Shown here in pieces: positions 25,782 to 35,503 of a DNA stretch of 64,000 bases (positions within the stretch are counted from its first letter, which is position 1; each line of letters opens with the position of its first letter). The DNA is taken from NCBI RefSeq assembly GCF_002900365.1, contig NZ_CP025979.1:4526001-4590000 (forward strand). The letters run 5' to 3'. Below the pieces are notes generated by a model, which saw only the letters and a list, made by a program, of their open reading frames with translations, did no database searches and was not told the origin of the DNA. The translations under genes and the position numbers were made by a program. The DNA is from Escherichia marmotae. GTDB taxonomy: Bacteria > Pseudomonadota > Gammaproteobacteria > Enterobacterales > Enterobacteriaceae.

Positions 25782-27761
25782 ATGAATCGTTTTATTATGG
25801 CCAACAGTCAGCAATGTCTGGGTTGTCATGCTTGTGAAATCGCCTGTGTCATGGCTCACAATGATGAACAACATGTCTTGAGCCAACACCATTTTCACCC
25901 CCGAATTACGGTTATTAAACATCAGCAACAGCGTAGTGCGGTAACCTGCCATCACTGCGAAGATGCGCCCTGTGCCCGTAGCTGCCCCAATGGCGCGATC
26001 AGCCATGTTGATGACAGTATTCAGGTCAATCAACAAAAGTGCATTGGCTGTAAATCCTGCGTGGTGGCCTGTCCGTTTGGCACCATGCAAATCGTCCTGA
26101 CCCCCGTCGCTGCGGGTAAAGTGAAAGCTACAGCGCATAAATGCGACCTGTGCGCAGGGCGAGAAAACGGCCCCGCCTGTGTCGAAAACTGCCCGGCGGA
26201 TGCGTTGCAACTGGTCACCGACTCCACATTATCCGGCATGGCGAAATCCCGCCGCTTACGCACCGCTCGTCAGGAACATCAACCCTGGCATGCCAGTACA
26301 ACGGCACAAGAAATGCCGGTGATGAGTAAAGTTGAGCAAATGCAGGCAACGCCCGCGCGCGGCGAGCCGGATAAACTGGCAATTGAAGCGCGTAAAACTG
26401 GCTTTGATGAGATTTATCTACCGTTTCGTGCCGATCAGGCGCAGCGAGAAGCCTCGCGCTGCCTGAAGTGCGGTGAACACAGCGTCTGTGAATGGACTTG
26501 CCCGCTGCATAACCATATTCCACAGTGGATTGAACTGGTGAAAGCCGGAAACATCGACGCAGCGGTCGAGCTTTCTCACCAGACCAACACCCTGCCAGAA
26601 ATTACCGGGCGTGTCTGCCCGCAAGACCGCCTGTGTGAAGGTGCCTGCACCATTCGCGATGAACACGGCGCGGTAACCATCGGCAACATTGAACGCTACA
26701 TTTCGGATCAGGCGCTGGCGAAAGGCTGGCGGCCTGACTTAAGCCACGTCACCAAAGTCGACAAGCGGGTGGCGATTATCGGCGCGGGGCCGGCGGGGCT
26801 GGCTTGTGCGGATGTCCTGACGCGTAACGGTGTTGAGGTGACGGTGTACGATCGCCATCCGGAAATCGGCGGCCTGCTCACCTTTGGCATTCCTTCTTTT
26901 AAACTGGATAAATCTCTGCTGGCGCGTCGTCGGGAAATCTTCAGCGCGATGGGAATTCACTTCGAACTCAATTGTGAAGTGGGCAAAGATGTCTCTTTGG
27001 ATGCGTTGCTGGAACAGTATGATGCGGTCTTCGTTGGCGTAGGTACTTACCGTTCCATGAAAGCGGGCTTACCCAATGAAGATGCGCCGGGCGTTTATGA
27101 CGCTCTGCCGTTCCTCATTGCTAACACCAAACAGGTGATGGGGCTTGAAGAATTACCGGAAGAGCCGTTTATCAATACCGCCGGACTAAATGTCGTGGTA
27201 CTGGGCGGTGGCGACACCGCAATGGACTGTGTGCGCACCGCGTTGCGTCACGGCGCGAGTAACGTCACCTGTGCCTATCGTCGTGACGAAGCTAACATGC
27301 CTGGCTCGAAAAAAGAGGTGAAAAACGCCCGCGAAGAGGGAGCGAACTTCGAATTTAACGTCCAGCCGGTGGCGCTTGAGCTGAATGAACAAGGTCACGT
27401 TTGCGGAATTCGTTTCCTGCGCACGCGTCTTGGTGAAGCGGATGCACAAGGACGTCGACGTCCGGTGCCGGTTGAAGGCAGTGAATTTGTCATGCCAGCC
27501 GACGCGGTGATTATGGCGTTTGGTTTTAACCCGCACGGGATGCCGTGGCTGGAGTCGCACGGTGTCAATGTGGATAAATGGGGCCGTATTGTGGCGGACG
27601 TTGAAAGCCAGTACCGTTACCAGACGACGAACCCGAAAATCTTCGCCGGTGGCGACGCCGTGCGTGGTGCGGATCTGGTGGTTACCGCAATGGCGGAAGG
27701 GCGTCATGCGGCGCAGGGAATTATTGACTGGCTGGGGGTAAAATCAGTCAAATCTCACTAA
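25782..27761 (+). CDS. aegA: Iron-sulfur/FAD oxidoreductase AegA
   Basis: A 659-residue two-part protein. The N-terminal 180 residues are a four-cluster ferredoxin domain of the HycB/HydN type, with cysteines at 12, 15, 18, 22; 56, 59, 64, 68; 87, 90, 93, 97; and a later set. From about 200 on it is GltD-like: the CLKCGEHSVCEWTC cluster, an FAD motif GAGPAGLACADVL, and an NAD(P) motif VVLGGGDTAMDC. In E. coli AegA is needed for anaerobic, formate-dependent uric acid breakdown. It is known as an FNR-regulated gene; only a weak FNR-like sequence is visible upstream. Shares its upstream region with narQ. Confidence 0.95.
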   Translation: MNRFIMANSQQCLGCHACEIACVMAHNDEQHVLSQHHFHPRITVIKHQQQRSAVTCHHCEDAPCARSCPNGAISHVDDSIQVNQQKCIGCKSCVVACPFGTMQIVLTPVAAGKVKATAHKCDLCAGRENGPACVENCPADALQLVTDSTLSGMAKSRRLRTARQEHQPWHASTTAQEMPVMSKVEQMQATPARGEPDKLAIEARKTGFDEIYLPFRADQAQREASRCLKCGEHSVCEWTCPLHNHIPQWIELVKAGNIDAAVELSHQTNTLPEITGRVCPQDRLCEGACTIRDEHGAVTIGNIERYISDQALAKGWRPDLSHVTKVDKRVAIIGAGPAGLACADVLTRNGVEVTVYDRHPEIGGLLTFGIPSFKLDKSLLARRREIFSAMGIHFELNCEVGKDVSLDALLEQYDAVFVGVGTYRSMKAGLPNEDAPGVYDALPFLIANTKQVMGLEELPEEPFINTAGLNVVVLGGGDTAMDCVRTALRHGASNVTCAYRRDEANMPGSKKEVKNAREEGANFEFNVQPVALELNEQGHVCGIRFLRTRLGEADAQGRRRPVPVEGSEFVMPADAVIMAFGFNPHGMPWLESHGVNVDKWGRIVADVESQYRYQTTNPKIFAGGDAVRGADLVVTAMAEGRHAAQGIIDWLGVKSVKSH

Positions 27762-27828
27762 TTTCATACACAGACAAACCCGACTTCACAGCGTAAGATA
27801 ACAGTTCATTTCGCGCTGTGGAGTCGGT

Positions 27829-28404
27829 ATGACGCAACAAATCACCCTCATCAAAGACAAAATTCTCTCCGATAACTATTTCACCCTGCACAACATTACT
27901 TATGATCTTACGCGCAAAGATGGCGAAGTGATCCGCCATAAACGTGAGGTTTATGATCGCGGTAATGGCGCGACGATCCTTCTGTACAACGCGAAGAAAA
28001 AGACCGTGGTGCTGATTCGTCAGTTCCGCGTTGCCACCTGGGTTAATGGCAATGAAAGTGGGCAGTTGATTGAAACCTGTGCTGGACTGCTGGATAACGA
28101 TGAACCGGAAGTCTGTATTCGCAAAGAAGCGATTGAAGAGACGGGTTATGAAGTTGGCGAAGTACGCAAATTATTTGAACTGTATATGTCGCCTGGCGGT
28201 GTAACCGAGTTAATCCACTTTTTTATCGCGGAATACAGTGACAGTCAGCGCGCTAACGCGGGTGGCGGCGTAGAAGATGAAGATATTGAAGTGCTCGAGC
28301 TGCCGTTCAGCCAGGCGCTGGAGATGATCAAAACTGGCGAGATACGTGACGGTAAGACGGTGTTATTGCTTAACTATTTGCAAGCGTCACATTTAATGGA
28401 CTGA
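27829..28404 (+). CDS. nudK: GDP-mannose pyrophosphatase NudK
   Basis: A 191-residue Nudix hydrolase. The Nudix box lies at about 85-108, beginning AGLLDNDEPE and containing RKEAIEETGYEVG, where the usual REUxEE is present as KEAIEE. It hydrolyses GDP-mannose to GMP and mannose-1-phosphate. Monocistronic by spacing (67 bp after aegA) and followed by a hairpin. Confidence 0.95.
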   Translation: MTQQITLIKDKILSDNYFTLHNITYDLTRKDGEVIRHKREVYDRGNGATILLYNAKKKTVVLIRQFRVATWVNGNESGQLIETCAGLLDNDEPEVCIRKEAIEETGYEVGEVRKLFELYMSPGGVTELIHFFIAEYSDSQRANAGGGVEDEDIEVLELPFSQALEMIKTGEIRDGKTVLLLNYLQASHLMD

Positions 28405-28436
28405 AAAGTAACAATAATATTTCGCTGATTATTATT

Positions 28437-28464
28437 GGCTCAATCCGATAAATCCGATTGAGCC
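28437..28464 (+). terminator. Hairpin after nudK
   Basis: A perfect 9-bp stem GGCTCAATC / GATTGAGCC with a 10-nt loop, 32 bp after the nudK stop and before ypfG. No T-run follows. Confidence 0.45.
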
Positions 28465-28529
28465 GCGCTATCTGCGCAACGAAGATACGACTTGTGCTGT
28501 TTGTTTGAACTTCTGGGGTCGTACCGTCC

Positions 28530-29573
28530 ATGCGCTATCGCATTTTCCTTCTCATGTTTATCGCTTTGTTGCCGACGTCTTTAGCGTGGGCAGCACCAGC
28601 GCAACGGACGTTTTCCGACTGGCAGGTCACTTGTAATAATCAAAATTTCTGCGTAGCGCGCAACACAGGCGATCACAATGGGTTGGTGATGACTCTTAGC
28701 CGCAGTGCCGGGGCGCATACCGACGCCGTTTTACGTATTGAGCGCGGTGGTTTGAAATCACCGGATGCGTTGGAAGAGGAGATAGCGCCACGACTACTAT
28801 TAGATGGCAAGCCGCTGGCATTAATAGGAGATAAGTGGCGAATTTCGCCGTGGTTATTAGTGACCGATGATACGGCGACCATCACCGCGTTTTTAAAGAG
28901 GGTTCAGGATGGGAAGGCAATCACCTTACGTGACGGCGAGCAGACCATTTCTTTGAGCGGTTTAAAAGCGGCGTTGATATTTATTGATGCCCAACAAAAG
29001 CGCGTTGGTAGTGAAACCGCGTGGATCAAGAAAGGGGATGAGCCGCCGCTTAGCGTGCCACCTGCGCCGGCACTGAAAGAGGTCGCAGTAGTTAATCCAA
29101 CGCCAACGCCACTCTCACTTGAAGAACGTAACGATTTGCTGGATTACGGTAACTGGCGGATGAAGGGGCTGCGTTGTTCGCTTGACCCGTTGCGTCGTGA
29201 AGTGAGCGTCACGGCGCTGACCGACGACAAGGCATTAATGATGATTGGCTGTGAGGCTGGTGCGTATAACACCATTGATCTGGCGTGGATCGTTTCGCGT
29301 AAAAAACCGCTGGCATCGCGCCCGGTAAGGTTGCGCTTACCGTTCAACAACGGTCAGGAGACGAATGAACTGGAGTTGATGAACGCGACATTTGATGAAA
29401 AGTCGCGTGAACTGGTGACGTTAGCGAAAGGGCGTGGGTTAAGCGATTGTGGTATCCAGACTCGCTGGCGTTTTGACGGCCAGCGCTTTCGTCTGGTGCG
29501 TTACGCCGCAGAGCCAACTTGCGATAACTGGCATGGACCAGACGCCTGGCCCACGTTGTGGATCACCCGTTAA
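28530..29573 (+). CDS. ypfG: DUF1176 periplasmic protein YpfG
   Basis: A 347-residue secreted protein with a clear signal peptide (hydrophobic core FLLMFIALLPTSLAWA, cleavage after AWA near 22). The mature part is a DUF1176 protein with two similar halves and conserved cysteines (CNNQNFC near 35-41, RCSLDP near 218, SDCGIQT near 306). Function unknown. No membrane anchor after the signal, so it is probably soluble periplasmic. The next gene, tktB, is convergent across a REP cluster. Confidence 0.9.
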   Translation: MRYRIFLLMFIALLPTSLAWAAPAQRTFSDWQVTCNNQNFCVARNTGDHNGLVMTLSRSAGAHTDAVLRIERGGLKSPDALEEEIAPRLLLDGKPLALIGDKWRISPWLLVTDDTATITAFLKRVQDGKAITLRDGEQTISLSGLKAALIFIDAQQKRVGSETAWIKKGDEPPLSVPPAPALKEVAVVNPTPTPLSLEERNDLLDYGNWRMKGLRCSLDPLRREVSVTALTDDKALMMIGCEAGAYNTIDLAWIVSRKKPLASRPVRLRLPFNNGQETNELELMNATFDEKSRELVTLAKGRGLSDCGIQTRWRFDGQRFRLVRYAAEPTCDNWHGPDAWPTLWITR

Positions 29574-29595
29574 ACATCATGGCGGGAACATGTAA

Positions 29596-29666
29596 GCCTG
29601 ATAAGACGCGCCAGGCCGGATAAGACGCGGTAGGCCGGATAAGACGCGTCAGCGTCGCATCCGGCA
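29596..29666. repeat. REP cluster with three 19-bp iterations
   Basis: GATAAGACGCG occurs at 29600, 29619 and 29638, an exact 19-bp spacing. The series then closes with the complementary arm GTCGCATCCGGC. It looks like a REP element whose left half has been triplicated, between convergent ypfG and tktB. Confidence 0.8.
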
Positions 29667-29673
29667 ATCAGCA

Positions 29674-31677
29674 TCAGACGCCTTTTACCCCAAGCACCTT
29701 ATGCGCTTTTGCCACAATATTCTCGGCAGTAAAGCCAAAGAACGGGAACAGTTTATCCGCCGGAGCAGATTCGCCATAACCCGTCATTCCGACAATCGCC
29801 CCTTTCAGACCGACATATTTGTACCAGTAATCGGCAATACCTGCTTCTACCGCTACGCGGGCAGAAACGTTTGAGGGCAGCACCGACTCACGATATTCCT
29901 CATCCTGGGCGTCAAAAATATCCGTCGAGGGTAAGGAAACCACGCGCACATTGCGTCCTTCGCCCGCCAGTTTCTCTGCCGCTTGCAGGGTAATCTCCAT
30001 CTCTGAACCGGTAGCAATCAAGATAATATCCGGCTTGCCGCCGCTGTCTTTCAACACATAACCGCCACGAGCAATCTCTTTCACCTGCTCCGGAGTGCGT
30101 TCCACCTGGGCCAGATTTTGTCTGGAGAGGATCAGCGCCGTCGGTCCGTTATGGCGCTCAACTGCCAGTTTCCAGCCCACCGCCGCTTCTACCTGATCGC
30201 ACGGTCGCCAGGTGCTGAAATTCGGCGTTAAGCGCAAACTGGCCAGTTGCTCAACCGCCTGGTGCGTCGGGCCATCTTCCCCCAGACCAATCGAGTCATG
30301 GGTATAAACCATAATTTGCCGCGCTTTCATCAGTGCCGCCATACGCGCGGCGTTGCGGGCATATTCAACAAACATCAGGAACGTTGCGGTATACGGTACA
30401 AATCCACCGTGGTGCGCGATGCCGTTGGCGATAGCGGTCATACCAAATTCACGCACCCCGTAGTGAATATAATTCCCTGCTGGATCTTCCTTCAGCGACA
30501 CAGAACCTTTCCAGATGGTGAGGTTGCTGGGAGCCAGATCCGCTGAACCACCAAGCAGCTCCGGCAGCATTGGGCCGTAAGCGTTAAGCGTATTTTGCGA
30601 GGCTTTGCGGGTCGCGATTTTCGCCGGATTCGCCTGCAACTCATTGATATATTTCTGAGTCGTTTTCTCCCAGTCTTTCGGCAAACCGCCACTCATCCGG
30701 CGGGTAAACTCTTCTGCCAGTTGTGGATGGGCTTTTTTATACGCGGCAAACTTCTCATTCCAGCTCTGCTGCGCTTTTTCGCCTTTTTCGCGGGCATCCC
30801 AGGCGTGGTAAATCTCTTTGGGGATCTCAAAGGGTGGATGATGCCAGCCCAGTTTTTGCCGTGCCAGCGCCACTTCTTCTTCACCCAGTGGGGCGCCGTG
30901 CGCCTCTTCTTTACCCGCTTTATTAGGCGAGCCAAAGCCAATCACCGTGCGGCAGATAATCAGCGACGGCTTATCTTTCACGCTTTGTGCTTCGAGAATA
31001 GCTTCCTTCACCGCTTGCGGATCGTGACCGTCGATTTCGTGGACAACATGCCAGTGATAGGCTTCAAAGCGTTTTGCCGTATCGTCGGTAAACCAGCCTT
31101 CAGTTTCACCATCAATCGAAATCCCGTTGTGATCGTAAAAACCAATCAGCTTACCGAGTCCCAGCGTTCCCGCCAGTGAACAGACCTCATGGGAGATACC
31201 TTCCATCAGGCAACCATCACCCATAAACACATAAGTGAAGTGATCGACAATCTCATGATCCGGCTGGTTAAACTGCGCCGCCAGCGTGCGTTCTGCTATC
31301 GCCAGTCCGACTGCGTTCGCCAGCCCCTGACCCAGCGGCCCCGTGGTGGTTTCTACGCCCGGCGTATAGCCAATCTCCGGGTGACCTGGTGTTTTTGAAT
31401 GTAGCTGACGGAAGTTCTTCAGCTCTTCCAGCGGCAGGTCATAACCGGTCAGATGCAGCAAACTGTAGAGCAGCATCGATGCGTGACCGTTAGAGAGAAT
31501 AAAGCGGTCGCGATCATACCAGGTCGGGTCGGTGGGGTTATGTTTAAGAAAATCGTTCCACAGCACTTCGGCAATATCGGCCATGCCCATCGGCGCGCCG
31601 GGATGACCAGAATTGGCTTTTTGCACCGCATCCATACTGAGCGCGCGAATCGCATTGGCAAGGTCTTTTCGGGACAT
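29674..31677 (-). CDS. tktB: Transketolase 2 TktB
   Basis: A 667-residue thiamine-diphosphate transketolase of the pentose phosphate pathway. The TPP/Mg motif GDGCLMEGISHEV lies near 154 with the closing DHN near 185, the pyrimidine-domain glutamate is in HYGVREFGMTAI near 411, and the C-terminal domain starts near 540. The sequence matches TktB rather than the longer-diverged TktA. I chose ATG 31677 (MSRKDL) over an upstream ATG that adds 12 non-conserved residues overlapping the region close to talA. It sits 19 bp after talA as a talA-tktB operon, known in E. coli to be RpoS-dependent. Confidence 0.97.
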   Translation of the reverse strand: MSRKDLANAIRALSMDAVQKANSGHPGAPMGMADIAEVLWNDFLKHNPTDPTWYDRDRFILSNGHASMLLYSLLHLTGYDLPLEELKNFRQLHSKTPGHPEIGYTPGVETTTGPLGQGLANAVGLAIAERTLAAQFNQPDHEIVDHFTYVFMGDGCLMEGISHEVCSLAGTLGLGKLIGFYDHNGISIDGETEGWFTDDTAKRFEAYHWHVVHEIDGHDPQAVKEAILEAQSVKDKPSLIICRTVIGFGSPNKAGKEEAHGAPLGEEEVALARQKLGWHHPPFEIPKEIYHAWDAREKGEKAQQSWNEKFAAYKKAHPQLAEEFTRRMSGGLPKDWEKTTQKYINELQANPAKIATRKASQNTLNAYGPMLPELLGGSADLAPSNLTIWKGSVSLKEDPAGNYIHYGVREFGMTAIANGIAHHGGFVPYTATFLMFVEYARNAARMAALMKARQIMVYTHDSIGLGEDGPTHQAVEQLASLRLTPNFSTWRPCDQVEAAVGWKLAVERHNGPTALILSRQNLAQVERTPEQVKEIARGGYVLKDSGGKPDIILIATGSEMEITLQAAEKLAGEGRNVRVVSLPSTDIFDAQDEEYRESVLPSNVSARVAVEAGIADYWYKYVGLKGAIVGMTGYGESAPADKLFPFFGFTAENIVAKAHKVLGVKGV

Positions 31678-31696
31678 AGAACACTCCGTGGCTGGT

Positions 31697-32647
31697 TTAC
31701 AGTTTGGCGGCAAGAAGATCTTCCAGTTTGCGTTGATCGACAGCGAACAGGCGGATGCCTTCAGACAGTTTTTCTACCGCCATCGCATCCTGATTGTGTT
31801 CCCAACGAAATTCCGCTTCGCTCATAGGGGTAGGGCGCGGGAAATGCTGAGAAGGCGGGATTAATTTACGTACCACCGGCGAGACTTTTTCCTGCAACTC
31901 TTTCAGCAAGTTCGGCGCGATGGTCAGACGGTCACAACCGGTTAAAGCGAGGATTTGCTCGGTACGGCGGAAACTTGCGCCCATCACGATGGTTTCGTAA
32001 CGGTGCTGTTTATAGTAGTCGTAGATATTGCGTACTGATTTGACGCCCGGATCTTCTTCTACCACATATGGGTCCATTGGTTTGCGCGCCTGATACCAGT
32101 CATAAATACGGCCCACAAACGGTGAAATCAGAAAAACGCCTGCTTCTGCGCAGGCTCGTGCCTGAGCAAAGGAAAACAGCAGCGTCAGATTGCAATTAAT
32201 ACCTTCTTTTTCCAGCTCTTCTGCCGCGCGAATTCCTTCCCATGTCGAAGCCAACTTGATCAGAATGCGTGACTTCTCAACGCCCTGCTGCTGGTACAAA
32301 TCCACCAGATGGCGCGCTTTCTCAATACTCTTTTCTTTATCAAAAGAGAGGCGTGCATCAACTTCTGTCGACACACGACCGGGTACGATTTTGAGAATTT
32401 CTGTACCGAAATTGACCGCCAGTTTGTCACAGGCCGCGACGACTTGTTGTTCCTGGGTTTGACCGTTTTTTTTACCCCAGGCAATAGCATCGTCTATTAA
32501 ATGCTCATATTGTGATAATCCGGCAGCCTTGAGTAACAGCGAAGGATTGGTGGTGGCATCCTGAGGATGGTAGTGACGAATGGACTCAATATCGCCACTG
32601 TCTGCCACGACCGTGGTGAACTGTTTGATGCCGTCTAACTCGTTCAT
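31697..32647 (-). CDS. talA: Transaldolase A TalA
   Basis: A 316-residue transaldolase moving a dihydroxyacetone unit between sugar phosphates. The Schiff-base lysine is K131 in RILIKLASTWEG, and the N-terminal DATTNPSL motif is present. First gene of talA-tktB. It is divergent from maeB across 285 bp that must hold both promoters. The start ATG is preceded by AAGGAGTATT. Confidence 0.97.
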   Translation of the reverse strand: MNELDGIKQFTTVVADSGDIESIRHYHPQDATTNPSLLLKAAGLSQYEHLIDDAIAWGKKNGQTQEQQVVAACDKLAVNFGTEILKIVPGRVSTEVDARLSFDKEKSIEKARHLVDLYQQQGVEKSRILIKLASTWEGIRAAEELEKEGINCNLTLLFSFAQARACAEAGVFLISPFVGRIYDWYQARKPMDPYVVEEDPGVKSVRNIYDYYKQHRYETIVMGASFRRTEQILALTGCDRLTIAPNLLKELQEKVSPVVRKLIPPSQHFPRPTPMSEAEFRWEHNQDAMAVEKLSEGIRLFAVDQRKLEDLLAAKL

Positions 32648-32932
32648 AGGAAATACTCCTTGAAAAGTAAAGTGTTAGATGAGTGCGTTAATTCACACTT
32701 CTGACAAATTTCGCGAAACGCATCAAAAAAGCATAGCAGACAGGCATGGTATTGCTGGATTAAGCAGGTAACATCAGTGTTATAGGATTATTACCGAAAC
32801 ATTATTTTGATGTGGAGAGTTTGGACTTGCTCAAAGTCTGAAAGCTCCGGCAAGGTGATAATGTGCGCCACGTTGTGGGCGAAGGCAGCAACCCACACAT
32901 TTTTGTGAACGTTACGTGAAAGGAACAACCAA

Positions 32933-35212
32933 ATGGATGACCAGTTAAAACAAAGTGCACTTGATTTCCATGAATTTCCAGTCCCAGGGAAAATCCAGGT
33001 TTCTCCGACCAAACCTCTGGCAACGCAGCGTGATCTGGCGCTGGCCTATTCGCCTGGCGTCGCCGCGCCTTGTCTTGAAATCGAAAAAGATCCGTTAAAA
33101 GCCTACAAATATACAGCGCGCGGTAACCTGGTGGCGGTGATCTCTAACGGTACGGCAGTGCTGGGGCTCGGTAACATTGGAGCACTGGCAGGCAAACCGG
33201 TAATGGAAGGCAAGGGCGTTCTGTTTAAGAAATTCGCCGGGATAGATGTGTTTGACATCGAAGTTGATGAGCTGGACCCGGATAAATTTATTGAAGTGGT
33301 CGCCGCACTCGAACCGACGTTCGGTGGTATCAACCTTGAAGACATTAAAGCGCCAGAATGTTTCTACATTGAGCAGAAACTGCGCCAGCGAATGAACATT
33401 CCGGTATTCCATGACGACCAGCACGGTACGGCAATCATCAGCACCGCCGCCATCCTCAACGGCTTGCGCGTGGTGGAGAAAAATATCTCCGACGTAAGGA
33501 TGGTGGTTTCTGGCGCAGGTGCAGCGGCAATCGCCTGTATGAACCTGCTGGTGGCGCTGGGTCTGCAAAAACACAACATCGTAGTTTGCGACTCAAAAGG
33601 CGTTATCTATCAGGGGCGCGAGCCGAACATGGCGGAAACCAAAGCGGCATATGCAGTTGTGGATGACGGCAAACGTACCCTCGACGATGTGATTGAAGGC
33701 GCGGATATTTTTCTCGGCTGTTCCGGCCCGAAAGTGCTGACCCAGGAGATGGTGAAGAAAATGGCTCGCGCGCCGATGATTCTGGCGCTGGCGAACCCGG
33801 AACCGGAAATTCTGCCGCCGCTGGCGAAAGAAGTGCGTCCGGACGCCATCATCTGTACCGGTCGTTCCGACTATCCGAACCAGGTCAACAACGTGCTTTG
33901 CTTCCCGTTCATCTTCCGTGGCGCGCTGGACGTTGGCGCAACGGCCATCAACGAAGAGATGAAACTGGCAGCGGTACGCGCAATTGCTGAACTGGCTCAT
34001 GCGGAACAGAGCGAAGTGGTTGCTTCTGCCTATGGCGATCAGGATCTGAGCTTTGGCCCGGAATACATTATTCCTAAACCGTTCGATCCACGTCTGATCG
34101 TCAAGATCGCGCCAGCGGTGGCAAAAGCGGCAATGGAGTCCGGTGTGGCGACGCGCCCGATTGCCGACTTTGACGCCTACATCGACAAGTTGACCGAGTT
34201 CGTTTACAAAACCAACCTGTTTATGAAGCCGATTTTCTCCCAGGCTCGCAAAGCGCCGAAGCGCGTTGTCCTGCCTGAAGGGGAAGAGGCGCGCGTTCTG
34301 CACGCGACTCAGGAACTGGTAACGCTGGGACTGGCAAAACCAATTCTTATTGGTCGTCCAAATGTGATCGAAATGCGCATTCAGAAACTGGGTTTGCAGA
34401 TCAAAGCGGGCGTTGATTTTGAGATCGTCAATAACGAATCCGATCCGCGCTTTAAAGAGTACTGGAGCGAATACTTCCAGATCATGAAGCGTCGTGGTGT
34501 AACTCAGGAACAGGCGCAGCGTGCTCTGATCAGCAACCCGACTGTGATCGGCGCGATCATGGTTCAGCGTGGCGAAGCCGATGCAATGATCTGCGGTACG
34601 GTGGGCGAATATCACGAACACTTCAGCGTGGTGAAAAATGTGTTTGGCTATCGCGATGGTGTTCACACCGCTGGCGCAATGAACGCGCTGCTGCTGCCGA
34701 GTGGTAACACCTTTATTGCTGATACTTACGTCAATAATGAGCCAGATGCAGAAGAGCTGGCGGAGATCACCTTGATGGCGGCAGAAACGGTCCGTCGTTT
34801 CGGTATTGAGCCGCGCGTTGCTCTGCTGTCGCATTCCAACTTCGGCTCTTCTGACTGCCCGTCGTCAAGCAAGATGCGTAAAGCGCTGGAGCTGGTGAGA
34901 GAACGTGCTCCTGAACTGATGATTGATGGTGAGATGCATGGTGACGCGGCGCTGGTAGAAGCGATTCGCAACGACCGTATGCCGGACAGCCCTTTGAAAG
35001 GTTCCGCCAATATTCTGGTGATGCCGAACATGGAAGCCGCCCGCATTAGTTACAACTTGTTGCGCGTTTCCAGCTCGGAAGGTGTGACGGTCGGCCCGGT
35101 GATGATGGGCGTGGCAAAACCGGTTCACGTATTAACGCCAATCGCGTCAGTGCGTCGTATCGTTAACATGGTGGCGCTGGCCGTGGTTGAAGCGCAAACT
35201 CAACCGCTGTAA
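32933..35212 (+). CDS. maeB: NADP-dependent malic enzyme MaeB
   Basis: A 759-residue hybrid. Residues about 1-430 are malic enzyme with the N-terminal catalytic tyrosine region (ALAYSPGVAAPC), FHDDQHGTA, and a nucleotide fold at VVSGAGAAAIAC. Residues about 430-759 are a phosphotransacetylase-like domain (KRVVLPEGEEARVL) that in MaeB has no transacetylase activity and binds acetyl-CoA as an allosteric inhibitor. It makes pyruvate, CO2 and NADPH from malate. The start follows GGAACAACCAA. It is followed by a hairpin, then the eut operon. Confidence 0.97.
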   Translation: MDDQLKQSALDFHEFPVPGKIQVSPTKPLATQRDLALAYSPGVAAPCLEIEKDPLKAYKYTARGNLVAVISNGTAVLGLGNIGALAGKPVMEGKGVLFKKFAGIDVFDIEVDELDPDKFIEVVAALEPTFGGINLEDIKAPECFYIEQKLRQRMNIPVFHDDQHGTAIISTAAILNGLRVVEKNISDVRMVVSGAGAAAIACMNLLVALGLQKHNIVVCDSKGVIYQGREPNMAETKAAYAVVDDGKRTLDDVIEGADIFLGCSGPKVLTQEMVKKMARAPMILALANPEPEILPPLAKEVRPDAIICTGRSDYPNQVNNVLCFPFIFRGALDVGATAINEEMKLAAVRAIAELAHAEQSEVVASAYGDQDLSFGPEYIIPKPFDPRLIVKIAPAVAKAAMESGVATRPIADFDAYIDKLTEFVYKTNLFMKPIFSQARKAPKRVVLPEGEEARVLHATQELVTLGLAKPILIGRPNVIEMRIQKLGLQIKAGVDFEIVNNESDPRFKEYWSEYFQIMKRRGVTQEQAQRALISNPTVIGAIMVQRGEADAMICGTVGEYHEHFSVVKNVFGYRDGVHTAGAMNALLLPSGNTFIADTYVNNEPDAEELAEITLMAAETVRRFGIEPRVALLSHSNFGSSDCPSSSKMRKALELVRERAPELMIDGEMHGDAALVEAIRNDRMPDSPLKGSANILVMPNMEAARISYNLLRVSSSEGVTVGPVMMGVAKPVHVLTPIASVRRIVNMVALAVVEAQTQPL

Positions 35213-35229
35213 TTCTTAATGTTAAATCA

Positions 35230-35258
35230 CGCTTACCCTGAATTATTCGGGGTAAGCG
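35230..35258 (+). terminator. Hairpin after maeB
   Basis: A 9-bp stem CGCTTACCC / GGGTAAGCG with an 11-nt loop, 17 bp after the maeB stop, followed by ATTTACC. The T-run is short. Confidence 0.6.
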
Positions 35259-35403
35259 ATTTACCGCAATATATCAGAAGGGATTATTACTGGTTTTTCG
35301 AATAATAAAGTACGCCATATAAAAATAAATCAATATCAATTTAATTATATTCATGTGCTGCACGTGAAAATTTATGCATTACATAAAATATCTCCCCATT
35401 CTT

Positions 35404-35419
35404 AGTGATCTACCTCACC
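35404..35419. promoter_or_regulatory. Candidate CRP site upstream of eutS
   Basis: AGTGA-TCTACC-TCACC matches the CRP consensus TGTGA-N6-TCACA in 8 of 10 core positions and lies 84 bp before the eutS ATG. The eut operon of Salmonella is CRP-stimulated. No footprint evidence here. Confidence 0.6.
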
Positions 35420-35503
35420 TTTCAAACTCGCTTGCCGAATTTTGTTATTTACTCTGACGAAAAATTGTCACGATAGCCGCAAGTTTTTCACAGGCGGCGA
35501 CTC

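Noticed and set aside
29596..29666. Short tandem repeats as a CRISPR array
   Set aside because: Period is only 19 bp, the unit is a REP half-site and there are no unique spacers or cas genes.
33593..34834. 413-residue open frame antisense to maeB
   Set aside because: Histidine/arginine/phenylalanine-rich shadow of the malic enzyme gene; no ribosome-binding site and no recognisable domain.
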